Shown here piece by piece: positions 19,079-28,405 of a stretch of 64,000 bases of DNA (positions are counted from its first letter, which is position 1; every line of letters begins with the position of its first letter). The position numbers and the translations under genes were made by a program. The notes under the pieces were generated by a model. It saw nothing but the letters and a program-made list of their open reading frames with translations, was not told where the DNA came from and searched no databases. Origin of the DNA: Phytobacter palmae (GTDB lineage Bacteria > Pseudomonadota > Gammaproteobacteria > Enterobacterales > Enterobacteriaceae); contig FONB01000016.1 in the NCBI GenBank assembly GCA_900112785.1, forward strand, positions 48,761-112,760. Direction: 5' to 3'.

Positions 19079-19103
19079 CCCCTCTTCCTGCAGGGAAGAG
19101 GGG
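19079..19103. repeat. Perfect 10-bp hairpin, enterobacterial intergenic type
   Basis: CCCCTCTTCC - TGCAG - GGAAGAGGGG. There is no following T-run, so it is not a classical terminator. Similar CCCTCTCCC/GGGAGAGGG hairpins are scattered between genes in Enterobacter and Klebsiella genomes. It lies between the DHA2 pump and the convergent unknown gene. Confidence 0.6.
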
Positions 19104-19186
19104 AGAGTTATCGCGCATATATTTTAAAAATGTAGCACGGATAAGGTGCCTGCATCGCCATCCGGGAAAACAAGGATGGAGTACCC

Positions 19187-19666
19187 TTAGCGACTACCGT
19201 CTATCCGCGCTGGTGCAGGGTTGGCAGTAATTTTAATGTAATGTTGCAATGCCAGCGGGCGCGAAACGCCGCGTGGATCGCCGGTAAAAGGCAGTCTCAC
19301 AAAGGGGGCGGTAGGTATTTCAACCCGCCATGTTGTCTCACCAATAAAGCTGAACTCAACGGCATTCGCCGCTACATGCAGGTCTGCAAACGACCCGGTG
19401 AGATAAGCACCGCCCAGCGTCAGTATCTCTTTTACCCCATCATTCAGATCAATCAACGCAATATTAAGCATTTCCTCATAGGGAATATCATCAGTGAGAA
19501 ATAATAACAGCCGTGTTTCATCCACCTGAACAGCAGCCTCCAGTATCTGAACCGGAACGGCAATACCCGTCCCGTTTTCTGCAATCAGAACCTCGTATTT
19601 TCCCATCGTTTTTGTTGTTGGCTCTTCTCTGATTCGAAGCGTAACGTTGTCGAGCTGCCTGAACAT
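19187..19666 (-). CDS. Hypothetical protein, 159 residues, no recognised domain
   Basis: I do not recognise this family. The protein is soluble-looking, beta-rich, mildly acidic and has no signal peptide or membrane segment. It contains two similar hydrophobic beta stretches (VDETRLLLFLTDDIPYEEML and ALQHYIKITANPAP near the end). Start is ATG 19666; the ribosome site is weak. It is convergent to the DHA2 pump and isolated, with 595 bases of gene-free DNA upstream. The steady codon use and lack of overlap with another gene support a real gene. Confidence 0.55.
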   Translation of the reverse strand: MFRQLDNVTLRIREEPTTKTMGKYEVLIAENGTGIAVPVQILEAAVQVDETRLLLFLTDDIPYEEMLNIALIDLNDGVKEILTLGGAYLTGSFADLHVAANAVEFSFIGETTWRVEIPTAPFVRLPFTGDPRGVSRPLALQHYIKITANPAPARIDGSR

Positions 19667-20261
19667 AGTTAATCCTGATATCCGCTTATTTGCTGTATTA
19701 CTATTGCGCCGCCAGCATATGCGCCTGTCGCCTCATTATGCAAACACAATGCTACGTTGACATCATTATGCGTCAGGAATAAAACAACGCCGTTTCACCA
19801 CACCCATTTCCCGGGAGGCTGAGCATAAGGCTGGAGGTAGTGTATTTGTTGCTGAGGTCGGCGGTAATATCACGCACGTTGCGCTGTCATGAACCGGGGC
19901 ACGCAAATAAAACGATTGCTGCATACATCCTGTATTCTCCTGCTCGCTAGTTCAATTATGTTATTTCACTCTATGGTTAACAGAATGCTTAAATGTGAGC
20001 GATATCGCAAAAATAATATGTTAACGTAGTCAGTGCGCTGGAATTAATGCCGGGTTTGTTGGGGATGTTCATCCAATGCAGGTATTCGTCGCGAATTGCC
20101 AGTCACCATCGGGGTTGCGCGGCTTGTATAAGTCCTTTGCTCTAATGATCACAGTAGTAAAAAAACATAATTACTTAATACAAAAACGTAATGGATTTTG
20201 CGGGCTTACCTGTGTCAGAAAGTATTCCTCATTTATAAAAGAAACCGGAGATGTGATTAAA
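19667..20261. other. 595-base regulatory/intergenic stretch before the xyloside operon
   Basis: No convincing gene is seen. The transporter frame can be read back to 20076, but the extra residues have no transporter character and ATG 20262 gives the usual GPH N-terminus. The segment holds a CRP-like site at 19994-20009 and AT-rich tracts that could carry the xyloside operon promoter. An XynR-type regulator gene, expected near such operons in E. coli, is not present here. Confidence 0.45.
19994..20009. promoter_or_regulatory. Candidate CRP site upstream of xyloside operon
   Basis: TGTGA - GCGATA - TCGCA, one mismatch from the CRP consensus TGTGA-N6-TCACA, embedded in AT-rich DNA (AAA before, AAAAATAAT after). 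It lies about 250 bases before the transporter start. Catabolite activation of a sugar operon would be expected, but the distance is long. Confidence 0.45.
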
Positions 20262-21716
20262 ATGAGTGAAAACTTAATACACAATCGGCATGATGAGTAT
20301 CATAAGTTAACTCGTGTGGAACGCATTGGTTATGGGATGGGCGACTTTGCCCAAAACCTTGTTTTTGGTACGATAGGTGGTTTCCTTGCGCTTCACATGT
20401 TAACTGTGAATACGATCAGTACAGCAACCGCAGGGTTTATATTTCTTTTTGTCCGCATCATCAATGTCATTTGGGACCCGATGGTCGGAACGTATGTTGA
20501 CAAAAGAAGTTCAAAGGCTGGTAAATATCGTCCCTGGCTTTTAAGAGCAGGCATTCCTCTGGTTATTCTTTCTGCTTTACTTTTTGCCCCAATTCCCGGT
20601 GTCAGAGGTTCCGTTCCCTTTGCTTTTATTATTTACCTTGCCCTGGATTTAGTCTATTCAGTTGTAAATATTCCTTATGGTTCTCTTAATGCTTCATTGA
20701 CAAGAGATCCTGAATCAATTGATAAGCTTACAAGTACACGCATGATGCTGGCAAATAGTGCCAATTTGCTTGTCTACACATTATTTCCCATGTTTGTACA
20801 AATGGCTGCGCCAAAAGATCGGAGCCTCAAGGATACTGGTTTTTTCGGTCTTAAGCTCAATATGGGGAATTATACCGATCCCTCAGCGAACTATGCCTGG
20901 TTTGGCGTTTACTCAATTTATATGATAATAGGTGCGGTTGCTCTTTTCTTCTGCTACAAATTAACTAAGGAGCGGGTGGTCGCAACTCAAGAACAAACGG
21001 CAAATGTAAAAACGACAGACCTCTTCCTTGAACTCAAAAATAACCGTCCGCTTGTTATTCTTGGATTGTTTTTCATGCTGGCCTTTACGTTCATGTTTGT
21101 CATGAATACGGCTAATGGCTTTTTCAATCAGTTTGTTGTCGGCCACTCCGAATGGATGGGTGCCATTGGGCTTGTTGCCTCCATCCCGGGTATTTTATTC
21201 CCGGTATTTTGGCCAAAACTCAAGAAAATTTTTGGTAAAAAAGGTTTTTTCCATCTCTTCCTGGGCATGTTTATTGTCGGTGAATTTCTGACTTACATTT
21301 GGTCACTCGACGGAATGCATGATGCCCTCTGGCTTGCTTATATCGCAACCTTTATTAAACAATGGGGCTTAACGTCGGCTACCGGATTTATGTGGGCGCT
21401 TGTTCCCGAAGTTATTGCCTACGGTGAATTAAAATCAGGCAAGCGCAATGCCGCAATTATCAATGCGATTATGGGGATTTTCTTCAAGATAGGTTTTACT
21501 ATTGGTGGTGCACTTCCATTGTGGTTGCTGGCCGGTTATGGCTTTAACGAGACGAGTGTATATCAGCACGCAAATGCTATTGCCGGAATAAACATGACAG
21601 CGATTTGGATTCCGGTAGTGTTAGCGCTTATGTCGATGGTTGCTATTCACTTCTATCCAATTTCAGATGACAATGTTAATGATATCAACCGTCAGCTTGA
21701 TGAAATACGCGTATAG
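20262..21716 (+). CDS. GPH-family xyloside/oligosaccharide symporter (YagG/XynT-like)
   Basis: 484 residues from ATG 20262 with about 12 membrane helices. The N-terminus (RIGYGMGDFAQNLVFGTIGG) and DPMVGTYVDKRSSKAGKYRPW between helices 2 and 3 are signatures of glycoside-pentoside-hexuronide:cation symporters. The best counterpart I know is E. coli YagG, which is paired with beta-xylosidase YagH exactly as here. Likely role: proton- or sodium-driven uptake of xylobiose or related xylosides through the inner membrane. The gap to xynB is 58 bases, so the two form an operon. Confidence 0.87.
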   Translation: MSENLIHNRHDEYHKLTRVERIGYGMGDFAQNLVFGTIGGFLALHMLTVNTISTATAGFIFLFVRIINVIWDPMVGTYVDKRSSKAGKYRPWLLRAGIPLVILSALLFAPIPGVRGSVPFAFIIYLALDLVYSVVNIPYGSLNASLTRDPESIDKLTSTRMMLANSANLLVYTLFPMFVQMAAPKDRSLKDTGFFGLKLNMGNYTDPSANYAWFGVYSIYMIIGAVALFFCYKLTKERVVATQEQTANVKTTDLFLELKNNRPLVILGLFFMLAFTFMFVMNTANGFFNQFVVGHSEWMGAIGLVASIPGILFPVFWPKLKKIFGKKGFFHLFLGMFIVGEFLTYIWSLDGMHDALWLAYIATFIKQWGLTSATGFMWALVPEVIAYGELKSGKRNAAIINAIMGIFFKIGFTIGGALPLWLLAGYGFNETSVYQHANAIAGINMTAIWIPVVLALMSMVAIHFYPISDDNVNDINRQLDEIRV

Positions 21717-21774
21717 TTCAATAAACGAGAAATGATAATAAATATAAAATGGAAAATTTAAAAAGGTAAATTAT

Positions 21775-23454
21775 ATGTCAGTTATTCAAAACCCTATACT
21801 GCCTGGATTTAACCCAGACCCAAGTATTATCCGTGTAGACGACACGTACTATATTGCAAATTCCACCTTTGAGTGGTTCCCTGGCGTTCGTCTACATGAA
21901 TCAAAAGATCTGGAACACTGGAATCTTCTGCCGGCGCCACTGTCAACAACCACGCTGTTAGATATGAAAGGGAACCCTTCCTCTGGCGGGATTTGGGCGC
22001 CGGATCTCTCGTATGCTGATGGCAAATTCTGGTTAGTGTATACCGATGTCAAAGTCACAGAAGGTGCCTTTAAAGACATGACAAACTACCTGACCACTGC
22101 AACCGACATTCGTGGTCCCTGGACAGATCCCATCAAACTGAATGGCGTCGGTTTTGATGCGTCACTTTTCCATGACGACGATGGCCGTAAATATTTAGTT
22201 CAACAAACCTGGGACCATCGGGAATACCATCACCCCTTTGACGGCATCACGTTGACCGAGTTTGATACCCGCACCCTAAAATTAAAACCAGAAACCGCGC
22301 GTACGCTTTATCGGGGTACTGCCGTGGCACTTGTTGAGGGGCCACATCTCTACAAAATAAACGGATATTATTATCTTTTCGCCGCTCAGGGGGGCACGGT
22401 TTTTACCCACCAGGAGGTCGTTGCGCGTTCGAAAACCCTGGAGGCTCATAGTTTCGAAACAGAGCCTGGCGACGTTTTTTTAACGAATGTCGATACCCCA
22501 GACAGCTATATCCAGAAACAGGGGCATGGCGCGTTGGTGTCAACGCCCAAAGGGGAATGGTATTACGCCTCGCTCTGTGCCCGTCCATGGAATCGTGCCG
22601 GCGAGTCCGCTTATGATCCTCGCGGTTGGTCTACCCTGGGCAGGGAAACGTCTATCCAGAAAGTGTACTGGGATGAAGATGGCTGGCCACGTATCGAAGG
22701 CGGCCACGGCGGAAAAACGTTTGTTGAAGGCCCTGTAGATGCTGTTTACACCGAAAGCGCAAAAGACCACAGCCAGTATGACGAGTTTAAAACCGCAACG
22801 CTCGATCCTAACTGGAATACCCTGCGTGTCCCGTTCAGCGAAAAAATGGGCACCACGGGGGATGGGAAATTAACGCTGGTCGGGCAAGGTTCTTTGGCAA
22901 ATACGCATGATCTCTCGTTGATTGCGCGGCGCTGGCAAGCTTTCTATTTTGATGCTCAGGTTAAAGTTAAATTTAACCCTTTTAATTACCAACAGATGGC
23001 TGGGTTGACGAATTACTATAATGATCGTCACTGGAGCTTTGTTTTCATTACCTGGAATGAAATTAATGGGTCCGTTATCGAAATAGGTGAGAATAATCGT
23101 GGGAAATATACCTCGTATTTGAAAGATGGGGCCATCAAGATCCCCGAAGGGGTTGAGTTTGTCTGGTTCCGCACGAAAGTGCGGAAGGAAAGTTATACCT
23201 ATGAATACAGTTTTGATGGGGTGAAATTCACTGAAATCCCGGTCAAACTGGATGCCGCCATTCTCTCTGACGATTATGTACTGCAAAGTTATGGTGGGTT
23301 CTTTACCGGGGCATTCGTGGGGCTTGCAGTAGTGGATTACTCTGGCTATGGTGCCCGCGCAGAGTTTTACCATTTCGCTTATCAGGAACTGGGGGATTCG
23401 TTAGTTGCAAGCGACACTTATAGCTGGAAAGCAAGTGAATCACGCTTTGGGTAA
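21775..23454 (+). CDS. xynB: GH43 beta-xylosidase (1,4-beta-D-xylan xylosidase)
   Basis: 559 residues. The GH43 five-bladed propeller occupies residues ~1-320: the general base Asp in NPILPGFNPDPSII, the pKa-modulating Asp in GVGFDASLFHDDDG, and the acid Glu in LVEGPHLYKINGYY are all visible. The C-terminal ~200 residues are the GH43_C2/concanavalin-like domain that shapes the xylose site. No signal peptide, so it cleaves imported xylo-oligosaccharides in the cytosol to xylose. It is slightly longer than E. coli YagH (536). It follows the cognate transporter and ends before a strong terminator. Confidence 0.92.
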   Translation: MSVIQNPILPGFNPDPSIIRVDDTYYIANSTFEWFPGVRLHESKDLEHWNLLPAPLSTTTLLDMKGNPSSGGIWAPDLSYADGKFWLVYTDVKVTEGAFKDMTNYLTTATDIRGPWTDPIKLNGVGFDASLFHDDDGRKYLVQQTWDHREYHHPFDGITLTEFDTRTLKLKPETARTLYRGTAVALVEGPHLYKINGYYYLFAAQGGTVFTHQEVVARSKTLEAHSFETEPGDVFLTNVDTPDSYIQKQGHGALVSTPKGEWYYASLCARPWNRAGESAYDPRGWSTLGRETSIQKVYWDEDGWPRIEGGHGGKTFVEGPVDAVYTESAKDHSQYDEFKTATLDPNWNTLRVPFSEKMGTTGDGKLTLVGQGSLANTHDLSLIARRWQAFYFDAQVKVKFNPFNYQQMAGLTNYYNDRHWSFVFITWNEINGSVIEIGENNRGKYTSYLKDGAIKIPEGVEFVWFRTKVRKESYTYEYSFDGVKFTEIPVKLDAAILSDDYVLQSYGGFFTGAFVGLAVVDYSGYGARAEFYHFAYQELGDSLVASDTYSWKASESRFG

Positions 23455-23526
23455 TGATTAAACACCGATTCAGTTAAATTCCTGCAAGATTTCTGCGGGG
23501 TAAAAAAGCAGTAGCGATGACCTTAA

Positions 23527-23567
23527 AAGGATTACTGGCCGGTAGGGGGCCGGTAATCCTTTTTTTT
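23527..23567 (+). terminator. Rho-independent terminator of xyloside operon
   Basis: 14-bp arms 23527-23540 and 23548-23561 (AAGGATTACTGGCC / GGCCGGTAATCCTT, one G-T pair), 7-base loop, followed by a run of T to 23567. Placed 70 bases after xynB. Confidence 0.9.
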
Positions 23568-23584
23568 ACCCCGGTCGTCAGACA

Positions 23585-24544
23585 CTAATACAACAGGCTG
23601 TGGATAATGCTACGTACCGCGATCCCAACGATCACGCCGGGGATGACATAGCGAAAAAGCCTGACAAATCGGCTGGCGATCCCAAGGAAGATCCCGATAC
23701 CTGGCAGATCGAATGTCTGGATCAGAAAGCCTGCCGAGGCGTTCACCTGTTCTGGCGTCACCAGCCCTTTTCGCAGAAGCTCTGACATCACCCCGAAGTA
23801 GGCTGTCCCTCCCGCCAGACATTTGGTCAGCGTTGGCAGCACATATACATCGGGAAGGCTGAAATAAGCCATTAACGGCGAGAGGAGCCGGGTCAAAACA
23901 TCTATCGCTCCCGCTTCTTTAAGAATGCCGACGATGGTCAGCGAGAGAAGCAGCATGGGTAGCGATCCCAGCGCCAGACGTATCGCATCTGCACCCGCAC
24001 CGTTAATGATGCCGATCAGGCTGGATGACGATTTATCGTTAAACGCATCGGCAGGCGCTGCGTTCTGGACAGCGGTGGAGAGCTTTTTACCGAACAGGTG
24101 ATACGTAACTGCCGCTGCGACCAGCCCACCTAAAATCGAAATGATGATGGCGTTTCCCCAGTGCAGCCCGTAAGGAATCAAAGGGTAAAAGACATTGCCC
24201 TGTCCCATCGCAAATAACATCGCCAGCGCTGCGGCAAGCTGGCGCTCTGAGGTGCCTCTTTTTTCCATAATGGCCAGGGCGGCAATGGGCGCGGCAAAGC
24301 TGACGAAATTGAGTTGTATCAGGGCGAAGATGGCGATCCCGGAAATACCGAACGGTTTGAGCACTGGCGCGGTCAGCCGAACAACGGCATCGACAACGCC
24401 TTTTGCTTCCAGATATTTCATCACGATGAGCATGACAACCATGACGGGAATAAGCGTGTAAAGCGCAACATCAACAGATGCCTTTCCTGCTGACATAATG
24501 ACATCAATAATATTCATTAAGCTATCCAGTGAAGATCCACGCAA
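23585..24544 (-). CDS. Nucleoside-recognition/Gate-domain membrane protein
   Basis: 319 residues (310 if the internal ATG 24517 is used). TTG 24544 has GGAGGTG about ten bases upstream, so I prefer the longer form with modest confidence. There are ~8-9 hydrophobic segments and two copies of a gate-like unit (LIQLNFVSFAAPIAALAIME and TLTKCLAGGTAYFGVMSELL). This resembles nucleoside-recognition domain proteins such as YjiH/YjiG and SpmA/SpmB. These are thought to be transporters or regulators, but function is not established. It is convergent with xynB and divergent from the OBAP lipoprotein. Confidence 0.7.
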   Translation of the reverse strand: MRGSSLDSLMNIIDVIMSAGKASVDVALYTLIPVMVVMLIVMKYLEAKGVVDAVVRLTAPVLKPFGISGIAIFALIQLNFVSFAAPIAALAIMEKRGTSERQLAAALAMLFAMGQGNVFYPLIPYGLHWGNAIIISILGGLVAAAVTYHLFGKKLSTAVQNAAPADAFNDKSSSSLIGIINGAGADAIRLALGSLPMLLLSLTIVGILKEAGAIDVLTRLLSPLMAYFSLPDVYVLPTLTKCLAGGTAYFGVMSELLRKGLVTPEQVNASAGFLIQTFDLPGIGIFLGIASRFVRLFRYVIPGVIVGIAVRSIIHSLLY

Positions 24545-24789
24545 GGCAATCTACACCTCCGGGACAGTAAGTAAAATCCATGTCGTGCTTTTATAATTTA
24601 GTCAGATGGAAGTGACTCGCTGTCCCCTGGCTGCCATAAGGACAATGTCTGACGCATTGGGAAATATCATGCCAAATGAGGTAAATGAGTAGATTATTAT
24701 TTTTTTTATCCCGCTTTGCTTGAAATTTTAATCGTTTAATCCCCTTTAGTGTACTACGTTCAATAGTATCACTCTGATGAGGAGAGCGG

Positions 24790-25581
24790 ATGAAACGACT
24801 ATCTCTCTTGATGTTTACAAGCCTGACATTAGCGGGATGTGGGGCGAATAATACGCCACCGAAAACTCCCGTTCCTGGTGAAAAAACCTCTGCCCAAATG
24901 CGTACCCTTGAAACCGGGGCGCAACTGATTCAGTCCCGTCCGCCAGTCGACGCGATCAGCGCTTACCTTGACGGGTTCCATTTCTATAACGGCGATAAAA
25001 ATGGTCAGATGGAAGCCCATCACTATGTGACAGTACTTAACGATGATGTCATGCAGGCAGTGATTTATGACAGTAACACCAAAGATGCCCGGCTGATGGG
25101 CGTTGAGTACATCATTAGCGAACGTTTATTTAAAACCCTGCCGCCAGAAGAAAAAAAGCTCTGGCATAGCCACCAGTATGAAGTGAAATCCGGAAGTCTC
25201 ATTGCCCCTGGTTTACCCGCAGTGGCGGATAAGTCCCTGATGAAAAAGATTGTTAACACGTACGGGAAGACATGGCACACCTGGCATACCGATCGTGATA
25301 AGACCTTGCCGCTGGGTATCCCGGCGCTAATGATGGGGTTTACCGGGGAAGGGCAGCTTGATCCCGCGCTACTGGCAGACAGAGATCGTCGGTTTAACGT
25401 GCATACGCAGGCCATCAAAGGTGAGCGTGAAGATTTGGTGGCCCATCCTGTTGTTGATGGCGCTAACGCATGGCAACGCGGCGAGGTGATTCAACTCAAG
25501 CGGACAACCGGGGGCGGTGAGCATGCACACGGCGAAACCGCCCATTTTGGCTCATCCGAGCAAACCCGGCAGGCAAAGTGA
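24790..25581 (+). CDS. OBAP-family (DUF1264) lipoprotein
   Basis: 263 residues with a type II signal peptide ending in SLTLAGC, so a lipoprotein. The body (about 50-220) matches the oil-body-associated protein family: AISAYLDGFHFYNGD, then KDARLMGVEYIISERLF, LPPEEKKLWHSHQYEVKSG. The WHSH motif is the family hallmark. OBAPs were described in plant seed oil bodies; bacterial members are widespread but of unknown function. The C-terminal tail is His-rich (GGGEHAHGETAHFG), possibly metal binding. Ribosome site GAGGAGAGCG. It is followed 18 bases later by a metallo-hydrolase, suggesting a joint lipid- or lactone-related role. Confidence 0.8.
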   Translation: MKRLSLLMFTSLTLAGCGANNTPPKTPVPGEKTSAQMRTLETGAQLIQSRPPVDAISAYLDGFHFYNGDKNGQMEAHHYVTVLNDDVMQAVIYDSNTKDARLMGVEYIISERLFKTLPPEEKKLWHSHQYEVKSGSLIAPGLPAVADKSLMKKIVNTYGKTWHTWHTDRDKTLPLGIPALMMGFTGEGQLDPALLADRDRRFNVHTQAIKGEREDLVAHPVVDGANAWQRGEVIQLKRTTGGGEHAHGETAHFGSSEQTRQAK

Positions 25582-25599
25582 CGGCGATCCGGAGGCCTG

Positions 25600-26430
25600 A
25601 TGAAAATTCACCACCTCAACTGTGGTTGTATGTGCCCGTTTGGCGGCGCGTTCTATGATGGATTCAGTAAAGGGCTCCATGCCCATCTGGTCTGCCACTG
25701 TCTGCTGATTGAAACAGACAGGGACGGGCTGATTCTGGTTGATACGGGGTTTGGTCGTGACGACTTGCGCCACCCCGGCCAGCGTCTGTCGGGCTTTTTC
25801 CGCTTCTTAAATAATATTCAACGGCGACAGGAACTGACGGCGCTTGCACGCATAGAAGCGCTCGGTTTCAGCGCGGCGGATGTCCGGCATATTATTTTGA
25901 CTCATCTGGATTTTGACCATGCGGGGGGACTTACCGATTTCCCTCATGCCCGCATACATTTGCTACAACAAGAGATTGATACCGCGCAGCAGCGGCATAG
26001 CTGGCTTGCGCGTGAACGTTATCGGCCCGGACAGTGGGGTGGTACTTCCGGCTGGGTTGGTTATCAGCCAAAAGGGGAAAACTGGTATGGCTTTGAGGCG
26101 GTTACCGCGCTTGAAGGTTTGCCGCCAGATATCCTGCTGGTCCCGCTGGCGGGCCATACGCTGGGGCACGCGGGAATTGCCATTAGCCAGCCGCAAGGGT
26201 GGCTCCTGCATGGCGGCGACGCATGGTTTTATCGTGGCGAAATGCGCCAGCCAACGCGCCACTGTACACCGGGGCTGCGTTTTTATCAGTGGATGATGGC
26301 AATGGATAATGGCGCCAGACGTCATAACCAGCAGCGGCTTCGGGCACTTTCCTGTCGACATGGCGAGGAAATCTCTTTTTTCTGCAGCCATGATGCACAG
26401 GAGTTGCGGATGTTCGCTGCGCCCGAATAA
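25600..26430 (+). CDS. MBL-fold metallo-hydrolase (lactonase-like)
   Basis: 276 residues. The metal motif reads THLDFDHAGG (third-position His replaced by Asp relative to classical HxHxDH), later AGHTLGHAGI provides another His, and DAW after GGD the bridging Asp. Length and order resemble AiiA-like lactonases and related hydrolases. The D-for-H change means zinc site 1 may differ; this should temper a lactonase call. It is co-directional with the OBAP lipoprotein with 18 bases between, with GGAGG before the ATG. No signal peptide, so cytosolic. Confidence 0.78.
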   Translation: MKIHHLNCGCMCPFGGAFYDGFSKGLHAHLVCHCLLIETDRDGLILVDTGFGRDDLRHPGQRLSGFFRFLNNIQRRQELTALARIEALGFSAADVRHIILTHLDFDHAGGLTDFPHARIHLLQQEIDTAQQRHSWLARERYRPGQWGGTSGWVGYQPKGENWYGFEAVTALEGLPPDILLVPLAGHTLGHAGIAISQPQGWLLHGGDAWFYRGEMRQPTRHCTPGLRFYQWMMAMDNGARRHNQQRLRALSCRHGEEISFFCSHDAQELRMFAAPE

Positions 26431-26488
26431 GAGCGTCGGTGTTGTCGCGACCCCGCTCGGGTCGCGATATCTGGCAGGAAAGGGGAGG

Positions 26489-27406
26489 TTAAATCAGGTT
26501 GAAACGCTTATCCGGTACAGGCAATGGAGGAAGTGGGCTTTGCCCGGTGATATCCATCAGATTGCGCTCGATCGAGGTACAGATAGCGTTCAGCGCCAGG
26601 TTATTAGGATGCGTGCCAAACGGATGCTCCATCTCTTCGGCAATAGAATCCCATGACAGGAAAGCGTAAGAGATAAACGCTGAAACAAACGGCGTCATCA
26701 GGTGCAGGTCGGACACCAGCGCCAGCGGCAGAAGTGTACAGAACAGGTAGACCGTGCGCTGCAAAATTAACGCGTAAGCAAAGGGAACCGGCGTGTTAGC
26801 GATACGCTCACAGCCACCCAGGCAACGCGACAGTTCGTTAAGATTCTCATCAATGTTCTGCCAGACAAAATCGTTGATTTTGCCTTCCCGGCGTAAGCTG
26901 GCGTACTCCTTGCCAATAAAAATCAGGATGCGATTACAGGCCGAGGTACTTTTCATCACCTCAGCCGCCGCGTCCGCAGGCAGTAAACGTTGCATATCCC
27001 GCGTGGCATCTTGTTGGCGAAGCTGGTGGTTCAGGCACCAGCTGAACGCGGTCAGGTAATGGGAAAGCTTTTGCTGGATTTCAGTATCGTCAGGCAACGC
27101 GCTGACGGTTTGTCGCATCAGACTGCGGGTGGTGATTGTCACCGACCCCCAGAGCATTCTTGCTTCGGTGTAGCGGCTGTAACTGGCGTTGTTGCGAAAA
27201 CCAAGGAAGATGGCGATGGCGATACCCAGCAGGCTAAACGGGGCAACGGTCAGGTGAATATTGAGCTTTTCGTAGTACGGCCAGGCAATGATCGCCACGA
27301 CAGACATGAACAGGTTCAGTCCAAGCCGGAAGATAATCATGGACAGAACGGAGCCATGCCAGTTAAAGAGCCGGACAAACCAGCTCTGGGGTGGACGTAT
27401 GATCAT
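26489..27406 (-). CDS. Bestrophin-family anion/cation channel (YneE-like)
   Basis: 305 residues with the bestrophin pattern: IIRPPQSWFVRLFNWHGSV at the start, FLGFRNNASYSRYTEARMLW after helix 2, and EMEHPFGTHPNNLALNAICT near the end (the C-terminal bestrophin signature). Bacterial members such as KpBest form pentameric channels in the inner membrane. AAGGAATCCGT precedes the ATG. A 9-bp hairpin lies at 26445-26467 between this gene and the convergent hydrolase. Physiological role in enterobacteria is not established. Confidence 0.88.
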   Translation of the reverse strand: MIIRPPQSWFVRLFNWHGSVLSMIIFRLGLNLFMSVVAIIAWPYYEKLNIHLTVAPFSLLGIAIAIFLGFRNNASYSRYTEARMLWGSVTITTRSLMRQTVSALPDDTEIQQKLSHYLTAFSWCLNHQLRQQDATRDMQRLLPADAAAEVMKSTSACNRILIFIGKEYASLRREGKINDFVWQNIDENLNELSRCLGGCERIANTPVPFAYALILQRTVYLFCTLLPLALVSDLHLMTPFVSAFISYAFLSWDSIAEEMEHPFGTHPNNLALNAICTSIERNLMDITGQSPLPPLPVPDKRFNLI

Positions 27407-27624
27407 ACGGATTCCTTGACGGTATTTTGTTTTATTTTTTGCAGGTGGCCGGGGGAAATCCGGCGCAGGAATTGTAGCCTGATCGGATTTTCCCGCAAGC
27501 GGTACGGCCGGTATGCCGCAGAGCTGATGCGATGCGAAGAGAGGAGGGAGAAATGAGGCCCCGGCGCTGCCTCAACCAGGCATTACTCCCACGCAGACCG
27601 GGGCGATAAGTTATGCTCTCAGGA

Positions 27625-28320
27625 TCAGGGCTGTCGGAATCTGTAGCCTATGCCACGAACGTTCAACAATACTTCTGTGATGCCAGCGGATTCGAGTTTC
27701 TTACGCAGATTATAGATATGAGTGTCCACGACACGCTCAAGAGCATCGCTTTGCGGAAGGCACTGTTCGAGTAATGAAAGGCGCGACCAGGCGCGAACGG
27801 GTGAGCGCATGAGCAGGGTTAATAATGAAAATTCGGTGGGTGTCAGTTCAAGCAAAATCGGTTTTTGATGTTCAACCGTTACCGTAGCGGTCATTGCGGT
27901 GGTATCGACTTCCAGACCTTGCCAGCGCAGGATCTCTTGCGATTGAGCCTGATGCTGACAGCGTCTCAATACTGCCTGGACCCGCACAACCACCTCTTTG
28001 GGATCGTAGGGTTTGACGATGTAATCATCCGCACCGTAGCGTAGCGCGCCAATTTTATCGGGAAGATCGCCCATGGCCGAAATCATAATCACCGGCGTAA
28101 GCCCGTCGCGACGCACTGCTGCCAGCACCTCGCTGCCGTTCATCGACGGCAGCATGATATCAAGCAAAATAAGGTCCGGTTTCCACTGCCGCGCCATCTC
28201 AAGCCCGATACGTCCGTCGCCGCAAATGGCAATGTCGAAATTTTCCCGCTTAAGGTAGGCCTCAAGAACGCCTGCCGCATCGGCATCATCTTCAATAATC
28301 AGCACCCGACGTTGATTCAT
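27625..28320 (-). CDS. OmpR-family response regulator, AdeR-like, no kinase partner nearby
   Basis: 231 residues. Receiver domain (1-118) with acidic pair EDD, phospho-acceptor Asp in LILLDIMLPSMNG and Lys in VKPYDP; winged helix (~135-229) with LTPTEFSLLTLLM, DALERVVDTHIYNLRKKLE and NVRGIGYRF. The wing region resembles AdeR of Acinetobacter (RND efflux control) more than E. coli BaeR, from memory. No sensor kinase gene lies on either side: the neighbours are bestrophin and a GNAT protein. It may be served by a kinase elsewhere or be an orphan. Confidence 0.85.
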   Translation of the reverse strand: MNQRRVLIIEDDADAAGVLEAYLKRENFDIAICGDGRIGLEMARQWKPDLILLDIMLPSMNGSEVLAAVRRDGLTPVIMISAMGDLPDKIGALRYGADDYIVKPYDPKEVVVRVQAVLRRCQHQAQSQEILRWQGLEVDTTAMTATVTVEHQKPILLELTPTEFSLLTLLMRSPVRAWSRLSLLEQCLPQSDALERVVDTHIYNLRKKLESAGITEVLLNVRGIGYRFRQP

Positions 28321-28405
28321 CGCCTCTTCCTGTTGCCCGGAACATATTAAGCAGGATGATACCCTGGGTAACGGCTTTGCGATATCAGAGGCGCCAGTGG
28401 TTTAC

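Noticed and set aside
26445..26467. Terminator between metallo-hydrolase and bestrophin genes
   Set aside because: The TCGCGACCC/GGGTCGCGA hairpin is perfect, but neither strand has a T-run after it, so it is mentioned only as a hairpin.
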